A DNA stretch of 64,000 nucleotides, taken from NCBI GenBank assembly GCA_963786945.1, contig CAWBAO010000004.1, positions 620,001-684,000 on the forward strand, read 5' to 3'. Positions 28,201-37,476 of the stretch are shown here, in pieces. The notes under the pieces are model-generated. The model saw nothing but the letters and a program-made list of their open reading frames with translations, did no database searches and was not told the origin of the DNA. The first letter of the stretch is position 1. Each line of letters begins with the position of its first letter. The position numbers were made by a program, and so were the translations under genes. Source of the stretch: JADKCZ01 sp963786945 (GTDB taxonomy: Bacteria; Myxococcota; Myxococcia; Myxococcales; Anaeromyxobacteraceae).

Positions 28201-31200
28201 GCCCGGGTCGTTGATGCAGGTGATCATCATGTTGGGCCCGTACCCCGACGGCGTGGGCGGGTTCACCAGCCAGCTCGAGGGCGTCATCATGTTGTAGGCG
28301 CCCCACTGGTCGCTGTAGGTGCGGCTGACCTCGAGGCCGGTCCAGTCCTTGATCGACACCGGGACGAAGGGCACCGAGGCCTTCTCGCCGAAGTCCGGCG
28401 CGGCGGCGTTGAACTCGGAGGTGGCGTCGTCGAGGATGATGCCGGTGTTGTTGGAGGCCGCGGGGACCTCGGTGAAGACGAAGAAGGTGGCGCTGGTCTG
28501 CATCTGGTCGTTGAGGACCACCTGCTTGCGATCGCACAGCGGCCGATCCATGCCGGCGAAGGGCGCGACCTGCTGCGCCTGCGGGTAGAGGCTGAGGAAG
28601 TCGGGCACGCGGTGGAGGTTGCCGACGCACTCCGGGAAGATGGTCCCGGTGGACAGGTTGTAGACGCCCAGGTTGGTGGTCGGATCGCTCTGGAAGCCGG
28701 GGTCGCCGGTGCCGGGGTTGTTGGTGTTGGCGTTGTTGATCGTCGCCTGGTCGGGGAGGATGAAGATGCTGGCCAGGGGGCCGAACTGCTGCGTCACCGG
28801 CGCCACGAAGGCGTCGCCGATGAGGATGTTCTTGTCCTCCTCCTTGACCACCTCGTACCCGGGCGGCGTGACCGTCTCGACCACGTAGGTGCCCGGGTCC
28901 AGGCTGACCATGGTCTGGCCGGCCGCCTTCTGCGCGGCGGTCAGCGGGTGGGCCGCCTTGTAGGCGTCGCTCGGGAAGTTGTAGCGGCCGTCGTACGGCG
29001 CGGCCTGCACCTGGTTCCAGTCGTGCCAGCCGTCGTAGCAGCGCTGCCGGTCGGCGGCCCCCAGGGTGTAGTTGGTGAAGGGGTCGGTGGCCAGCTGGCC
29101 CGGGCACTGCAGGTTCACCTGCGTCCCTGCGGTGACGCCCGCGGGCGCCAGCGCCCCGGTGGTCGGGTCACGCAGCCTGTTGTCGGAGCCGAGCAGCCAG
29201 GTGTTGCCGTCCGAGCCGTGCACCAGGTTGACGAAGTCGTCGAAGCTGGTGGTCTTGGTGGTGTCGACCAGCGTCAGCGACGGGGTGCCGTCGGCGAGCG
29301 TCACCTTGCGGTAGAGGTTCACCGTGACCCGTGGGACCAGCGGCTCCCAGATGGTCTGGACGTTGAAGCGCATGTCGTCGAACGGGCGCGTCGACGAGTA
29401 CACCACGTACCCGGTGATGCCGCCGTTCTCGCCCTTCACGTAGGGCGTGCGGCCCCAGTCCACGCGGTTCCGCTGGCTGATGAAGCCCTGCAGGCCGTAG
29501 CTGAGGGCGCCCGGGGTCTCGGTGCGGACGCTGGACTCGCCGGTCGCGTAGGTGGAGGTCCAGAGCCCGGCGCCGGGGCCGGACGTGTCCGGCTTGCCGC
29601 CGCCGTCCACGGTGACGTGGACGCCGGACTGCTTGAAGCGGGTGGTGTCGGCCTCGGCCACGTACCAGTTGAAGAGCGGGAAGAGCTCCACCAGCAGGCC
29701 GTTGCCGTTGCTGTCGGTGAGGGTGGACATGGCCGGCGTCCCGTTCCGGTAGCGCACGGTGAGCGGCACGTTGGAGATGCCGGGCTCGCCGGCGTCGTAG
29801 ACGCCGTTCCCGTTGGTGTCGACGAAGATGTTCTGGTCGTACTGCGTGAACCAGCTCAGCACCGGGATGTCGCCCATGGCGACGGTGGCGGTGGCGGGCG
29901 GGACGGTCACGGCATTGCTCTGGATGATCTGGTCGAGCCACTGGTCGAAGACCGCCAGGTCGTAGGTGCCGGGCGGGACGCCGGTCAGGGTGAAGTTCCC
30001 ATCCGCGTCGCACTCGGCGCCGGCCACGGCCTGCCCGTTCCCACCCTGGGAGTTGAGCACCACCCGGCAGGTGGTGGAGGAGAGCAGGTCATAGGAGCCG
30101 GAGTCCCAGAGGGTCACGTCGGAGGGGCGGGACATGTGCTGGTTGGTGACCCTGCCGGTGATGGTGGTGCTCCCCGTCAGGAGGTTGCTGGCGAGGTGGT
30201 TGGGGTTGACGAAGCCGATGGTGGTGTGGGGGCCCGGGGGGCCGAACTCCTGGAAGTAGACCGGCTCGTTGACGCCGACGAAGGCGTCCTGGGCCGGCGT
30301 GCCCTCCAGGGTCTCGGTCTGCCACCAGATCTCGCCGGCGCCCTCGCGGGCCGCGCCGGGGTGGGCGATCACGTCATAGCGGGCCGGCGTCAGGTTCTTG
30401 ATGAGCGCGTGCCCGGCCAGGGCGTAGACGGCGGGATCGCCGGTGTAGCCCGGGGGCGGGCTCGGGCAGGTGTAGACCGCGCCCACCAGGTTGCCGCTCG
30501 GCGAGGTCGCGGTCCCGTTGGTGCGCGGCGTTGAGCTCGTCGGGGCAGCCCGGCCGGCCCAGCAGGGAGTTGGAGAGCGGCATGTTGAAGGCGTCGTAGC
30601 TCTGCTGGCCGGCCACGTCGCCGATCTTGCCGGCCGGATCCATGAGGATGATGTTGAAGCCGCCCAGGCCGACCTCGCCCGGCTCGTCCTGGCCGTTGGT
30701 CGGGGCGTTGTCCTCGTAGATGTAGACGCTCAGCTGCGCCGTCGGGAGCGGGGTGGCCTGCAGCTTGACCGTCACGCTGCCGTTGACGGCGCCGGCATGG
30801 ATCTCGGCACCTCCCATGGCGTGGGCGGGCGGGCTCCCGTCGCCGGGCAGGATGGAGATGTAGTAGTTCCTGGTCTGGTCGAGCACCACCTGGTCAGGCG
30901 TGACCTGGCGAGCCAGCGCGGCGGCGTCCGACACGATGGTGCGCGCTCCCGAGTTGTCGCTGACCGACTGGCCGCTGCCGCAGCTCACCGGGCCGACGCA
31001 GCCGGTCGCCACGACGGGCATGTGGCTGCGGTGGAAGCTGGTGCCGACGGTGCGCGTGCTGAGCGCCGGCGTGCCGTTCACGTCGTGCTTGAAGGTCAGG
31101 TCCTCCTGCAGCGTCCAGCGGTAGTCGGTGATGGGCGTGCCGGCGCCGGCATCGACCACCGCGACCTGGAGGCCCGAGACGCCGCCGGCCGGGCCGAAGC

Positions 31201-33221
31201 TCACGGTCACGGTGGCCGGGCTGCTGGCGTTCCCCTGGGAGTTGGTCGCGACGTAGCTGAACAGGCAGGAGGCCCCGCTCCCGGTCACGCTGAAGGAGCC
31301 GTCCGGGTTCAGCGCCACGGTCGCGCAGGTGCTGCCGGACACCGTGCCGGCGGTGAGCGGGAAGCCGTTGGGATCGGTGTCGTTGGCCAGCACGCCAGGC
31401 CGGGCCGCGCTGAACCTGGTGGTGAACGGGCTGGTGTAGGCTGTCGGCGGTGGCGACGGGCATGTTGGCGGCGCCGGCGAGCTGCGCGGCCACGTCCAGG
31501 GTCACGGTCGCGGTCAGGCTGGGGTTGCCGTTGCCGACGTAGGTGAAGGTGTCGGTGCCCGAGTAGCCCGTGTTCGGCGTGTAGGTGAAGCTGCCGTTGG
31601 CGTTGAGGATGACGTTGCCGTGGGCCGGCCCCGTCCCGAGCGCGACCTGGGCGATGGCGACGTCGTTGGTGGTGACGTTGTTGCTGGTGGCGGTGTTGAA
31701 GGGGACCTTGAACAGGTCGTTGACGGCCGCGGGGACCACCGTGGCCGGCAGGTTGCCCGGCGCGCCCGCGGTGTAGACCGGGGAGCAGGTCTGGCCGGTG
31801 GCGCAGTCGGCGCTGGTGGTGCAGGCGGTGGCCGTCCCCGAGCAGGCCAGCGTGCTGGCGGCCGAGGCGTGGCTGACCAGCAGGAAGCCCTGCATGCCGC
31901 CGTCCGGGTGGTTGTCGGTGCTCAGGTCCAGGCCGCGATCGAACACCGGGTAGGTGGCCGGGGCGTAGGCGGTGCCGCTCGCCGCCGGCCTCACCAGCAC
32001 GTCATGGGTCTTGCCGGCGGTCAGCAGCACCACGTTCTGCAGCTTGGGCTTCCCCGGCGCCAGGTTGCCGTCCTCGGCGACCAGCGACATGGGCAGGCCG
32101 ACCATCGAGGGGTAGTGGGTCCGCGAGCCGGCGTTGAGCAGCCGGACCAGGATGTTGCCGCTGCTGTAGGGGGTCGCGTCGGCCACCGTGAACGCCGAGT
32201 TCTCCGGCGCGGCCAGGTCGAAGTACTGGCCGTTGATGAGGAAGTAGGTCGGGGCGTAGTTGACCGCCGCCGGGTAGCAGGTGGTGCCGCAGGCCGGGTC
32301 GTTGAAGCGCAGGTTGGTGATGTCGATGGCGGGATGGGCGGCCTGGAACTGCGCCGCGGCGTCGACCGCCGCGTTCTGCACGGGGTCGAGCTCGCTGAAG
32401 AGCAGCGCCACGTCGTCGTCGTAGCTGATGCCCGGATAGGCGGTGCCCGGGGTGAAGGTGGTGGTGGTGTTGCAGGTCTCCCCGGACGGGCACTGGGTCG
32501 AGGCGGTGCAGGCCGTCGTCGTCGTCACCGAGCAGGTCCCCGTCACCGCGCTGGCGGGGGCGGTGGTCACCACCAGCACGCCGTACAGGCCCATGGGCAC
32601 CTGGAGGGAGGGGAGCGTGCCGGTCTCGTAGAGGTAGGTGCCCGGCTTGAGGTTGTTCCAGCTCAGGGTCACGGTGGCCGGTGGGCCGGTCGGGCTGGCC
32701 GCCGAGACCTCGACGCCGAAGGAGCGGACGCGCGGTCCCTGGGCCGGCGGCACGAACGGGGCCGGGGCCGGGCCGTTGGTCGGGAAGGTGGTGTTGTTCT
32801 GGCCCGTGTGCGTCGGGCTGGCCATCGTCGTCGGCGTTCCCAGGCCGCCGCCGAGCTGACCGGGCACGACCAGCGAGGTCGGCACCGGCAGGTCGTTGGT
32901 CAGGTTGATCTGCAGGCTGCTGCCGGCGGTCGCGACGATGGTCGGCCCCGGCGCCCAGCTGGTGCAGGTGGTCCCGGTGGGGCAGTAGCCCCACATGGGC
33001 GCGGTGGTGCCGTCGCGCAGGGTGATGGTCATGCGCTGCGCCGTCAGGTTGACCGGGGTGCCGACCGTGTTGGTGAGGCGCGCCACCGGGCGCCGGCGAG
33101 GCGACGCCGCGCGCACCGCCACGGCGGGAGCCCGGGAGCTGCAGGAGGCGCTGAACAGGGCCAGCACGGCGACGCCGGCCACGGTCGAGAGGCGAATGCT
33201 CTTGGAGAGTTGGTTTCGCAT
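25270..33221 (-). CDS. Giant exported cupredoxin-like / Ig-like / Cna-B / beta-helix protein, two frameshifts
   Basis: About 2,650 codons in three frames, joined near 31440 and near 30525 (one base each way restores TSPFTTRFS and RTNGTATSP). The start has a strong AGGAG site and a signal sequence (possibly lipoprotein, SASC). The first ~500 residues have cupredoxin-like features (APGPTIVATAG, GTYLYETG, LLNAGSRTHYPS) as in MofA-type manganese-oxidase-like proteins, but usual copper histidines are scarce. Next come VCBS/cadherin-like repeats (HGNVILNANGSFTYTPNTG, GVLANDTDPNGFP), Cna-B/SpaA-like beta-sandwich stretches (DTNGNGVYDAGEPG), an IPT-like domain, a right-handed beta-helix (about 1,650-2,200) and a choice-of-anchor-like C-terminus. 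It is probably at the cell surface. Confidence 0.8.
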
Positions 33222-33249
33222 GGGTTGCTCCTGAGTCTGCCTGCGCGCG

Positions 33250-34722
33250 TTACTGCGACTCGTCGATGAACCAGACGGGCGGATCGATCAGCAGCATCGA
33301 CATCATGCCGCCCGGGAAGACGTCGTTCGTGGTGATCTCCCGCTCGTTGTGCGAGTGCCACATGTAGGCGTAGCCGGCCTGCGGGTTCTGGTTGAGCGTG
33401 CCCGGCGGCTCGTTGGTGTTGGTGAAGCCGCTGGTCTGGATCCCCAGGTAGGGCGTGCCGCCGTACCACTGGCCGATGGCGACGATGGTCGGGTCGGGCG
33501 GGGTCACCGGGATCGGCTTCAGGTGGTCGGCGCACCACTCGCCGTAGTTCGGGGAGCCGATCACGCCGTTGTAGCCGTTGGCGTCCGGGACGCAGGTGCT
33601 GCCGTCGCCCGGGTGGTGGTTGTAGACGTCCCAGTTGAGCCCCTTGCCGGTCCAGGTGAAGATCTGGTCCTGCGTCTGGCCGGAGACGGTGGGGATGGTG
33701 AAGAGCAGCGGGCCCGCCAGCGACGTCCCGTCGACGGCGCTCAGCAGCAGGTTGCCGTCGCGCGCCAGGACGCGGGCGTGGTTGCCGTGGAAGTGGAAGG
33801 GGTGCTGCCAGCGCCCCTGGCCGATCATCCGCATCAGGACCTTCTCGCCGGGGTGCATGTGCGGGTTGGCGTTGTAGGGCTGGTGCGCGTAGCCGGGCGC
33901 GTAGGCGGTGTCCATGTCGTCGGGCATGGAGCGCCCGTTCAGGAGGAAGTAGTTGGGGTGGTAGGGCTCGGTGGCGACGACGACCTGGGGGCAGGGCCCG
34001 GTGGGGCAGGCCTGCACCTGCGCCAGCGCCTGGTCGTGGATCCGCGAGTCCATCTCGCTGATCTGGAACATGTACTCACGGTCGTAGCAGGTGGCCGGGT
34101 GGTCGTAGGCCGAGGGCGCCAGGGAGAAGGCGCCCTGGGCGCAGCCCGCCGGCGGGGCCGACGGCAGCACCACGAGGGCGCCGAAGAGCCCCATCTCGAT
34201 CTGCAGGTCGGCCTGCGTGCCGCTGTAGTAGGCGTGGGTCCCCGGGGTGCTGGCCACGAACGTGTAGGTCACCGTGCCTCCGCTGGCCGCCTCCTGCGTC
34301 AGCAGGCCGGGCGCCCCGCCGCTGGAGGCCACCTGGAACCCGGGGAAGATGATCGAGGTGGCGCCGGCCGCCGGCGGCAGGTTGTTCCGGAGGGTGACCG
34401 TGACCGTGTCCCCTTCCCTCACGATCAGCGTGGGCCCCGGCAGCTGCATGGCCGGGCAGGTGGGAGCCGGGCCGGACGCGCCGGAAGGCCGGGCCGGCAG
34501 GAAGCCGGACGGGGCCCCGTCGCACCCGTAGCCCCAGGAGTAGATTGAGGCGCCGTCGGGCTGGCTGGTGAAGTCGGCGCTCGCCACCAGGCTGAAGGAG
34601 GGTCCGGTGATGCCCGGGACGGCAGCCTGCGCCGCCGGGGCCGGCAGCAGGCCCACCAGCCCGCCGACGGCCGTCAGGAGGCCAAGCACCGTGCCGCGGG
34701 TCTTCGTCGTCATGGGCGTCAT
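33250..34722 (-). CDS. Multicopper-oxidase-like protein with HPFHFH and HSH motifs
   Basis: An exported 490-residue cupredoxin protein with a signal peptide cut after AAQAA. Copper-type motifs are HMHPGEK, H307-P-F-H-F-H-G (the HxxHxH motif) and near the C-terminus WH456-S-H458NERE followed by GGMMSMLL. In a standard oxidase the last motif is HCHxxxHxxxxM; here the type 1 cysteine is serine, and the N-terminal HxH motif is absent. It therefore cannot form a normal type 1 site alone. A good AGGGAG site precedes the ATG, 10 bases after the stop of the first oxidase gene. It may be a partner subunit to that protein. Confidence 0.82.
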   Translation of the reverse strand: MTPMTTKTRGTVLGLLTAVGGLVGLLPAPAAQAAVPGITGPSFSLVASADFTSQPDGASIYSWGYGCDGAPSGFLPARPSGASGPAPTCPAMQLPGPTLIVREGDTVTVTLRNNLPPAAGATSIIFPGFQVASSGGAPGLLTQEAASGGTVTYTFVASTPGTHAYYSGTQADLQIEMGLFGALVVLPSAPPAGCAQGAFSLAPSAYDHPATCYDREYMFQISEMDSRIHDQALAQVQACPTGPCPQVVVATEPYHPNYFLLNGRSMPDDMDTAYAPGYAHQPYNANPHMHPGEKVLMRMIGQGRWQHPFHFHGNHARVLARDGNLLLSAVDGTSLAGPLLFTIPTVSGQTQDQIFTWTGKGLNWDVYNHHPGDGSTCVPDANGYNGVIGSPNYGEWCADHLKPIPVTPPDPTIVAIGQWYGGTPYLGIQTSGFTNTNEPPGTLNQNPQAGYAYMWHSHNEREITTNDVFPGGMMSMLLIDPPVWFIDESQ

Positions 34723-34732
34723 GGGCGGCTCC

Positions 34733-36314
34733 CTAGTTGATCCGGATCTCGGTCATCATTCCGCCGAAGTTCTCGGCGTCGTTCGAGAGGTGGTCGAGGT
34801 TGGTGCTGTAGAGGTAGAAGGTCTGGCCTGGCGCGTACTGCGGGTCGCTGACGTCGAGGATCACGTCGGCCGACTCGCCGCCGCCCAGGGTGATCGAGTT
34901 GGCGAGGTAGGTGGTGTCGCCGCCGGCCATGTCGCGCAGCAGGCGGGCGTTCTGGGCGATGACCCGCATCGGGACCCCGATGGTCCCCAGCGTCACGTGC
35001 TCGGTGACGCTCAGGTCGGAGAGGCGCAGCAGCGCCCGCGTCTGGCCAGCCGTCTTGTTGATGACGATGAGGCTGGGCAGCGGCTGGGCCGGGCGGGAGA
35101 TCCCGTCGGCGGAGACGGTCGAGATGGGGCCCTGGGTGACGGTGTCCGGGTAGCCGCGGCCGCTCAGGAGGAAGTACTTGTCCTTCATGTCGGCGAAGGC
35201 CTCCGGGTTGAAGGTCATGCCGACGTAGTGGAAGTTGGGGTCGAACCCCATCATCTGGATCGGGTACTCGACGTCGTAGCGGGTCGAGCCGTCACCGTCG
35301 TTGTAGGCGTACTTGGCGCCCGCGCGCCTGGAGCGCCGAGGTGGCCGGCGCCGGCGTCTGCCCGGTGCAGAGGATGTCGGAGCAGCCCACCGCCCCGTTG
35401 AAGCCGTCCGGGTTGATGCTGGGATCGGGGCGGGCGGCCTTGAGGTTGGCCGCGATCAGCGCCGTCCGCAGGTCGTCTCCGGCGGCCAGGCGGTTCTGCC
35501 GGGGACGCACGTAGAGCTGCCCGACCATGCCCATCTCCAGGTGCTCGGGCGGCGTGATGTGGCAGTGGAAGAAGTAGGTCCCGGCGTCCGGGGCCGTGTA
35601 GTAGTAGGTGAAGCTGCCGGCGATGTTGATGGCGATCGACGCGTCCGGGACGCCGTCGAAGTACGACGAGGCGTTCGGGTAGCCGTGGAAGTGGACCGTG
35701 TGCTGCTCGAACAGGTCCGGCCGCATGATCATGCCGGGGTTGCTGAGGGTGAGGAAGAACTCGTCGTCCTCGTCGATGGCCATCATGGGCGCCGGCGCGT
35801 TGCCGGCCAGGACGCCCATGTCCATGATCCCGGCGGGCTCGGTGATGGCGCCGTTGTTGGGCGTGGTGTCCAGGTTGGTGGGGACGACGCCGCAGGTGCC
35901 GGTGGGATCCGGGCAGTCGGCGATGGTGGCGCAGGCCTGGAGGGCGTTCGCGCCGCTCGTCCCGCCGCTGCACACCGGCCCTCCCACCGTGGAGTAGTTG
36001 GGGCCCTTGTAGGGGACGTTGAAGTCGGCGGCGGTCTGGGTCCCGGGCAGGCCGGCCTCGATGTCCTTCAGGCCGGACAGCGGGCTGAAGGCGAACAGGT
36101 AGATCTGCGTCCCGTCCGCCATGGTGGCGAAGCCGTCGCCGCCGCCGATGTGCTGGCACTTGACCTCGCCAGGGTGCGCCGGGTCGACGGCGCTGCCGTT
36201 CGGGTGCAGGGGCGTGCTGTCCGGACACTGCACCCGGAACGACTGGGCGGCTGCCGGCAGGGCAGCGAGACCGGCGGAGAGCGCAAGGACCGTGAAGCGA
36301 TTGACGACGCGCAT
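34733..36314 (-). CDS. Multicopper-oxidase-like protein with complete type 1 motif, one frameshift
   Basis: An exported protein of about 526 codons after removing one base near 35321-35327. Signal peptide cut after PAAAQ. H205-TV-H208-F-H210-G and H250-C251-H252 followed by H258 and M261/M263 form an HxxHxH plus HCH..H..M pair, enough for a type 1 copper and half of a trinuclear cluster in one cupredoxin domain. The C-terminal part (FLLSGRGYPDTV, LGTIGVPMRVIAQN, YLYSTNLDHLSND) is cupredoxin-like without further ligands. Extra cysteines between about 115 and 141 may form disulphides. The second oxidase-like gene follows 10 bases later. Confidence 0.82.
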
Positions 36315-36341
36315 GGCTGGAGTGCCTCCTCTCGTGACCGA

Positions 36342-36551
36342 CTACCTGGACGCTGCGGGCGCGGCGCGAACCGACGGGGCGCGCCGCGCGTTGGTGGTGT
36401 GACCGTTGCGCTTCATCCGCTGGTGCTGGCCGGCAGGGCGGACGCGGTGGCCGGACTGGACGGCCTGCGCGGGCGGCGGCACGAGCGCCAGCAGCGCCGC
36501 GGGAATCACGGTCCAGAGAAGCCTGAGGGAACGCCGTGGCTGCGTGCTCAT
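36342..36551 (-). CDS. Small secreted basic peptide, first gene of the copper cluster
   Basis: A 69-residue product from ATG 36551, which has a GGGAG ribosome site at good spacing. The N-terminus is a signal peptide (RRSLRLLWTVIPAALLALV, cut after AQA). The mature ~40 residues are basic, with several His and Arg and no Cys. No family is recognised. It is in line with, and 27 bases ahead of, the first multicopper-oxidase gene. Coding status rests on the signal peptide and ribosome site only. Confidence 0.45.
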   Translation of the reverse strand: MSTQPRRSLRLLWTVIPAALLALVPPPAQAVQSGHRVRPAGQHQRMKRNGHTTNARRAPSVRAAPAASR

Positions 36552-36953
36552 GTTCACTCCCGGTTGGCGATCGACTCGGAGCTGGCCCACCGCCCTGTGA
36601 CTCCAAGTCAATCGAGCTCCAACGACCCGGGGGATGATGAGATTGACTCTCGTCGCTCTGAAGGCCCCGGCCGAGGCCCCCCCCTGGGCGGGCCCAAAAT
36701 TTTGTCACCGGGATCTGGGACACAACCGAATCTTTCCAGGCCGTTTTCATTGCGTTCCATTCGGCAGGAACGCCCCGAAGGAGACGCCAGGATCCCTGTT
36801 GGGGCGAAAAGGAAGGTTCAAGAAGGGCCGGTCTAACGAGAGCCTGTCTCGTGCACGGCGTGACGCCGAGGCCATCTCACGGAATGGTTCGACCGCTCGG
36901 AGCGGTCGCGAACGCCCACGGCTCGCCGCACGAGGTGCGGGATCAGCGCGGGG
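36552..36953. other. Upstream region of the copper cluster, no gene seen
   Basis: About 400 bases without a convincing gene. A lower-GC patch at about 36700-36765 (AAAATTTT, then several short A/T runs) contrasts with the surroundings and is the best place for the cluster's promoter. No box pair is good enough to call. A 19-base inverted repeat lies at 36890-36908. Confidence 0.5.
36890..36908. repeat. Perfect inverted repeat upstream of the copper cluster
   Basis: CGACCGCTC and GAGCGGTCG flank a single G. It is not followed by a T run on either strand, so it is more like an operator than a terminator. It lies between the hypothetical gene at 36954 and the low-GC patch. Confidence 0.55.
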
Positions 36954-37313
36954 TCAGGCCCGGCGATCCCGGGTCAGCCGTCGCCGGTGCGGAGCGTCGG
37001 GCTCCAGGCGATCGTCGTCGTCCACGTCCTGCCCGGGGCCACCCGGAGAGTCCGGATCGGACGGATTGGACGGTGCAGACGGAGCGGACGGCATGGTCGG
37101 ACTGGCCGGAGCGGAGAATGGGCCCTCGAGCTGGAGCGCCACGCGGACACCGACCTCCCACGCCTGGGCCTGATCCGAGTAGCGGCCTTCCAGGGCCAAC
37201 CCGTCGACCGAGGCCGACCAGCCTTCCGCGCAGAGCGCGAGACGGACCAGGTGCTTCCCGATGTCGAAGCAGAGCCTCTTGCCCGCTTCCAGCGCGCGTC
37301 GCCTGTTCGGCAT
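36954..37313 (-). CDS. Hypothetical protein with acidic/proline-serine tail
   Basis: A 119-residue product from ATG 37313 with a GGAG ribosome site. The first half is a plausible folded segment (AGKRLCFDIGKHLVRLALC, then WSASVDGLALEGRY). The second half is low complexity: SAPSAPSNPSDPDSPGG followed by an acidic run and a basic end. No family is recognised and no signal peptide is seen. It could belong to the same transcription unit as the copper cluster, but 400 bases separate them. Confidence 0.4.
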   Translation of the reverse strand: MPNRRRALEAGKRLCFDIGKHLVRLALCAEGWSASVDGLALEGRYSDQAQAWEVGVRVALQLEGPFSAPASPTMPSAPSAPSNPSDPDSPGGPGQDVDDDDRLEPDAPHRRRLTRDRRA

Positions 37314-37476
37314 CGCTGCTCCGTCGCTGCGCTCCTCCGCCCCTGCTCCCGATGTCGAGGCCGCCCCGCCCTCGCAAGTCCCTTGAGCGAGCGACGCGGC
37401 CGCCCCCCCCCTTCCGTCCGGGCTCCCGCCGAGCGCCGACCCTGGCCCCCGGGCCACCGGCGACCGCGGCTGGCCC

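Noticed and set aside
24928..30534. Very long plus-strand open frame (about 1,870 codons) opposite the giant gene
   Set aside because: Its product is Val/Gly/Arg/Asp-rich without any domain, and it is the exact antisense of a protein with clear domains. High GC makes antisense frames long.
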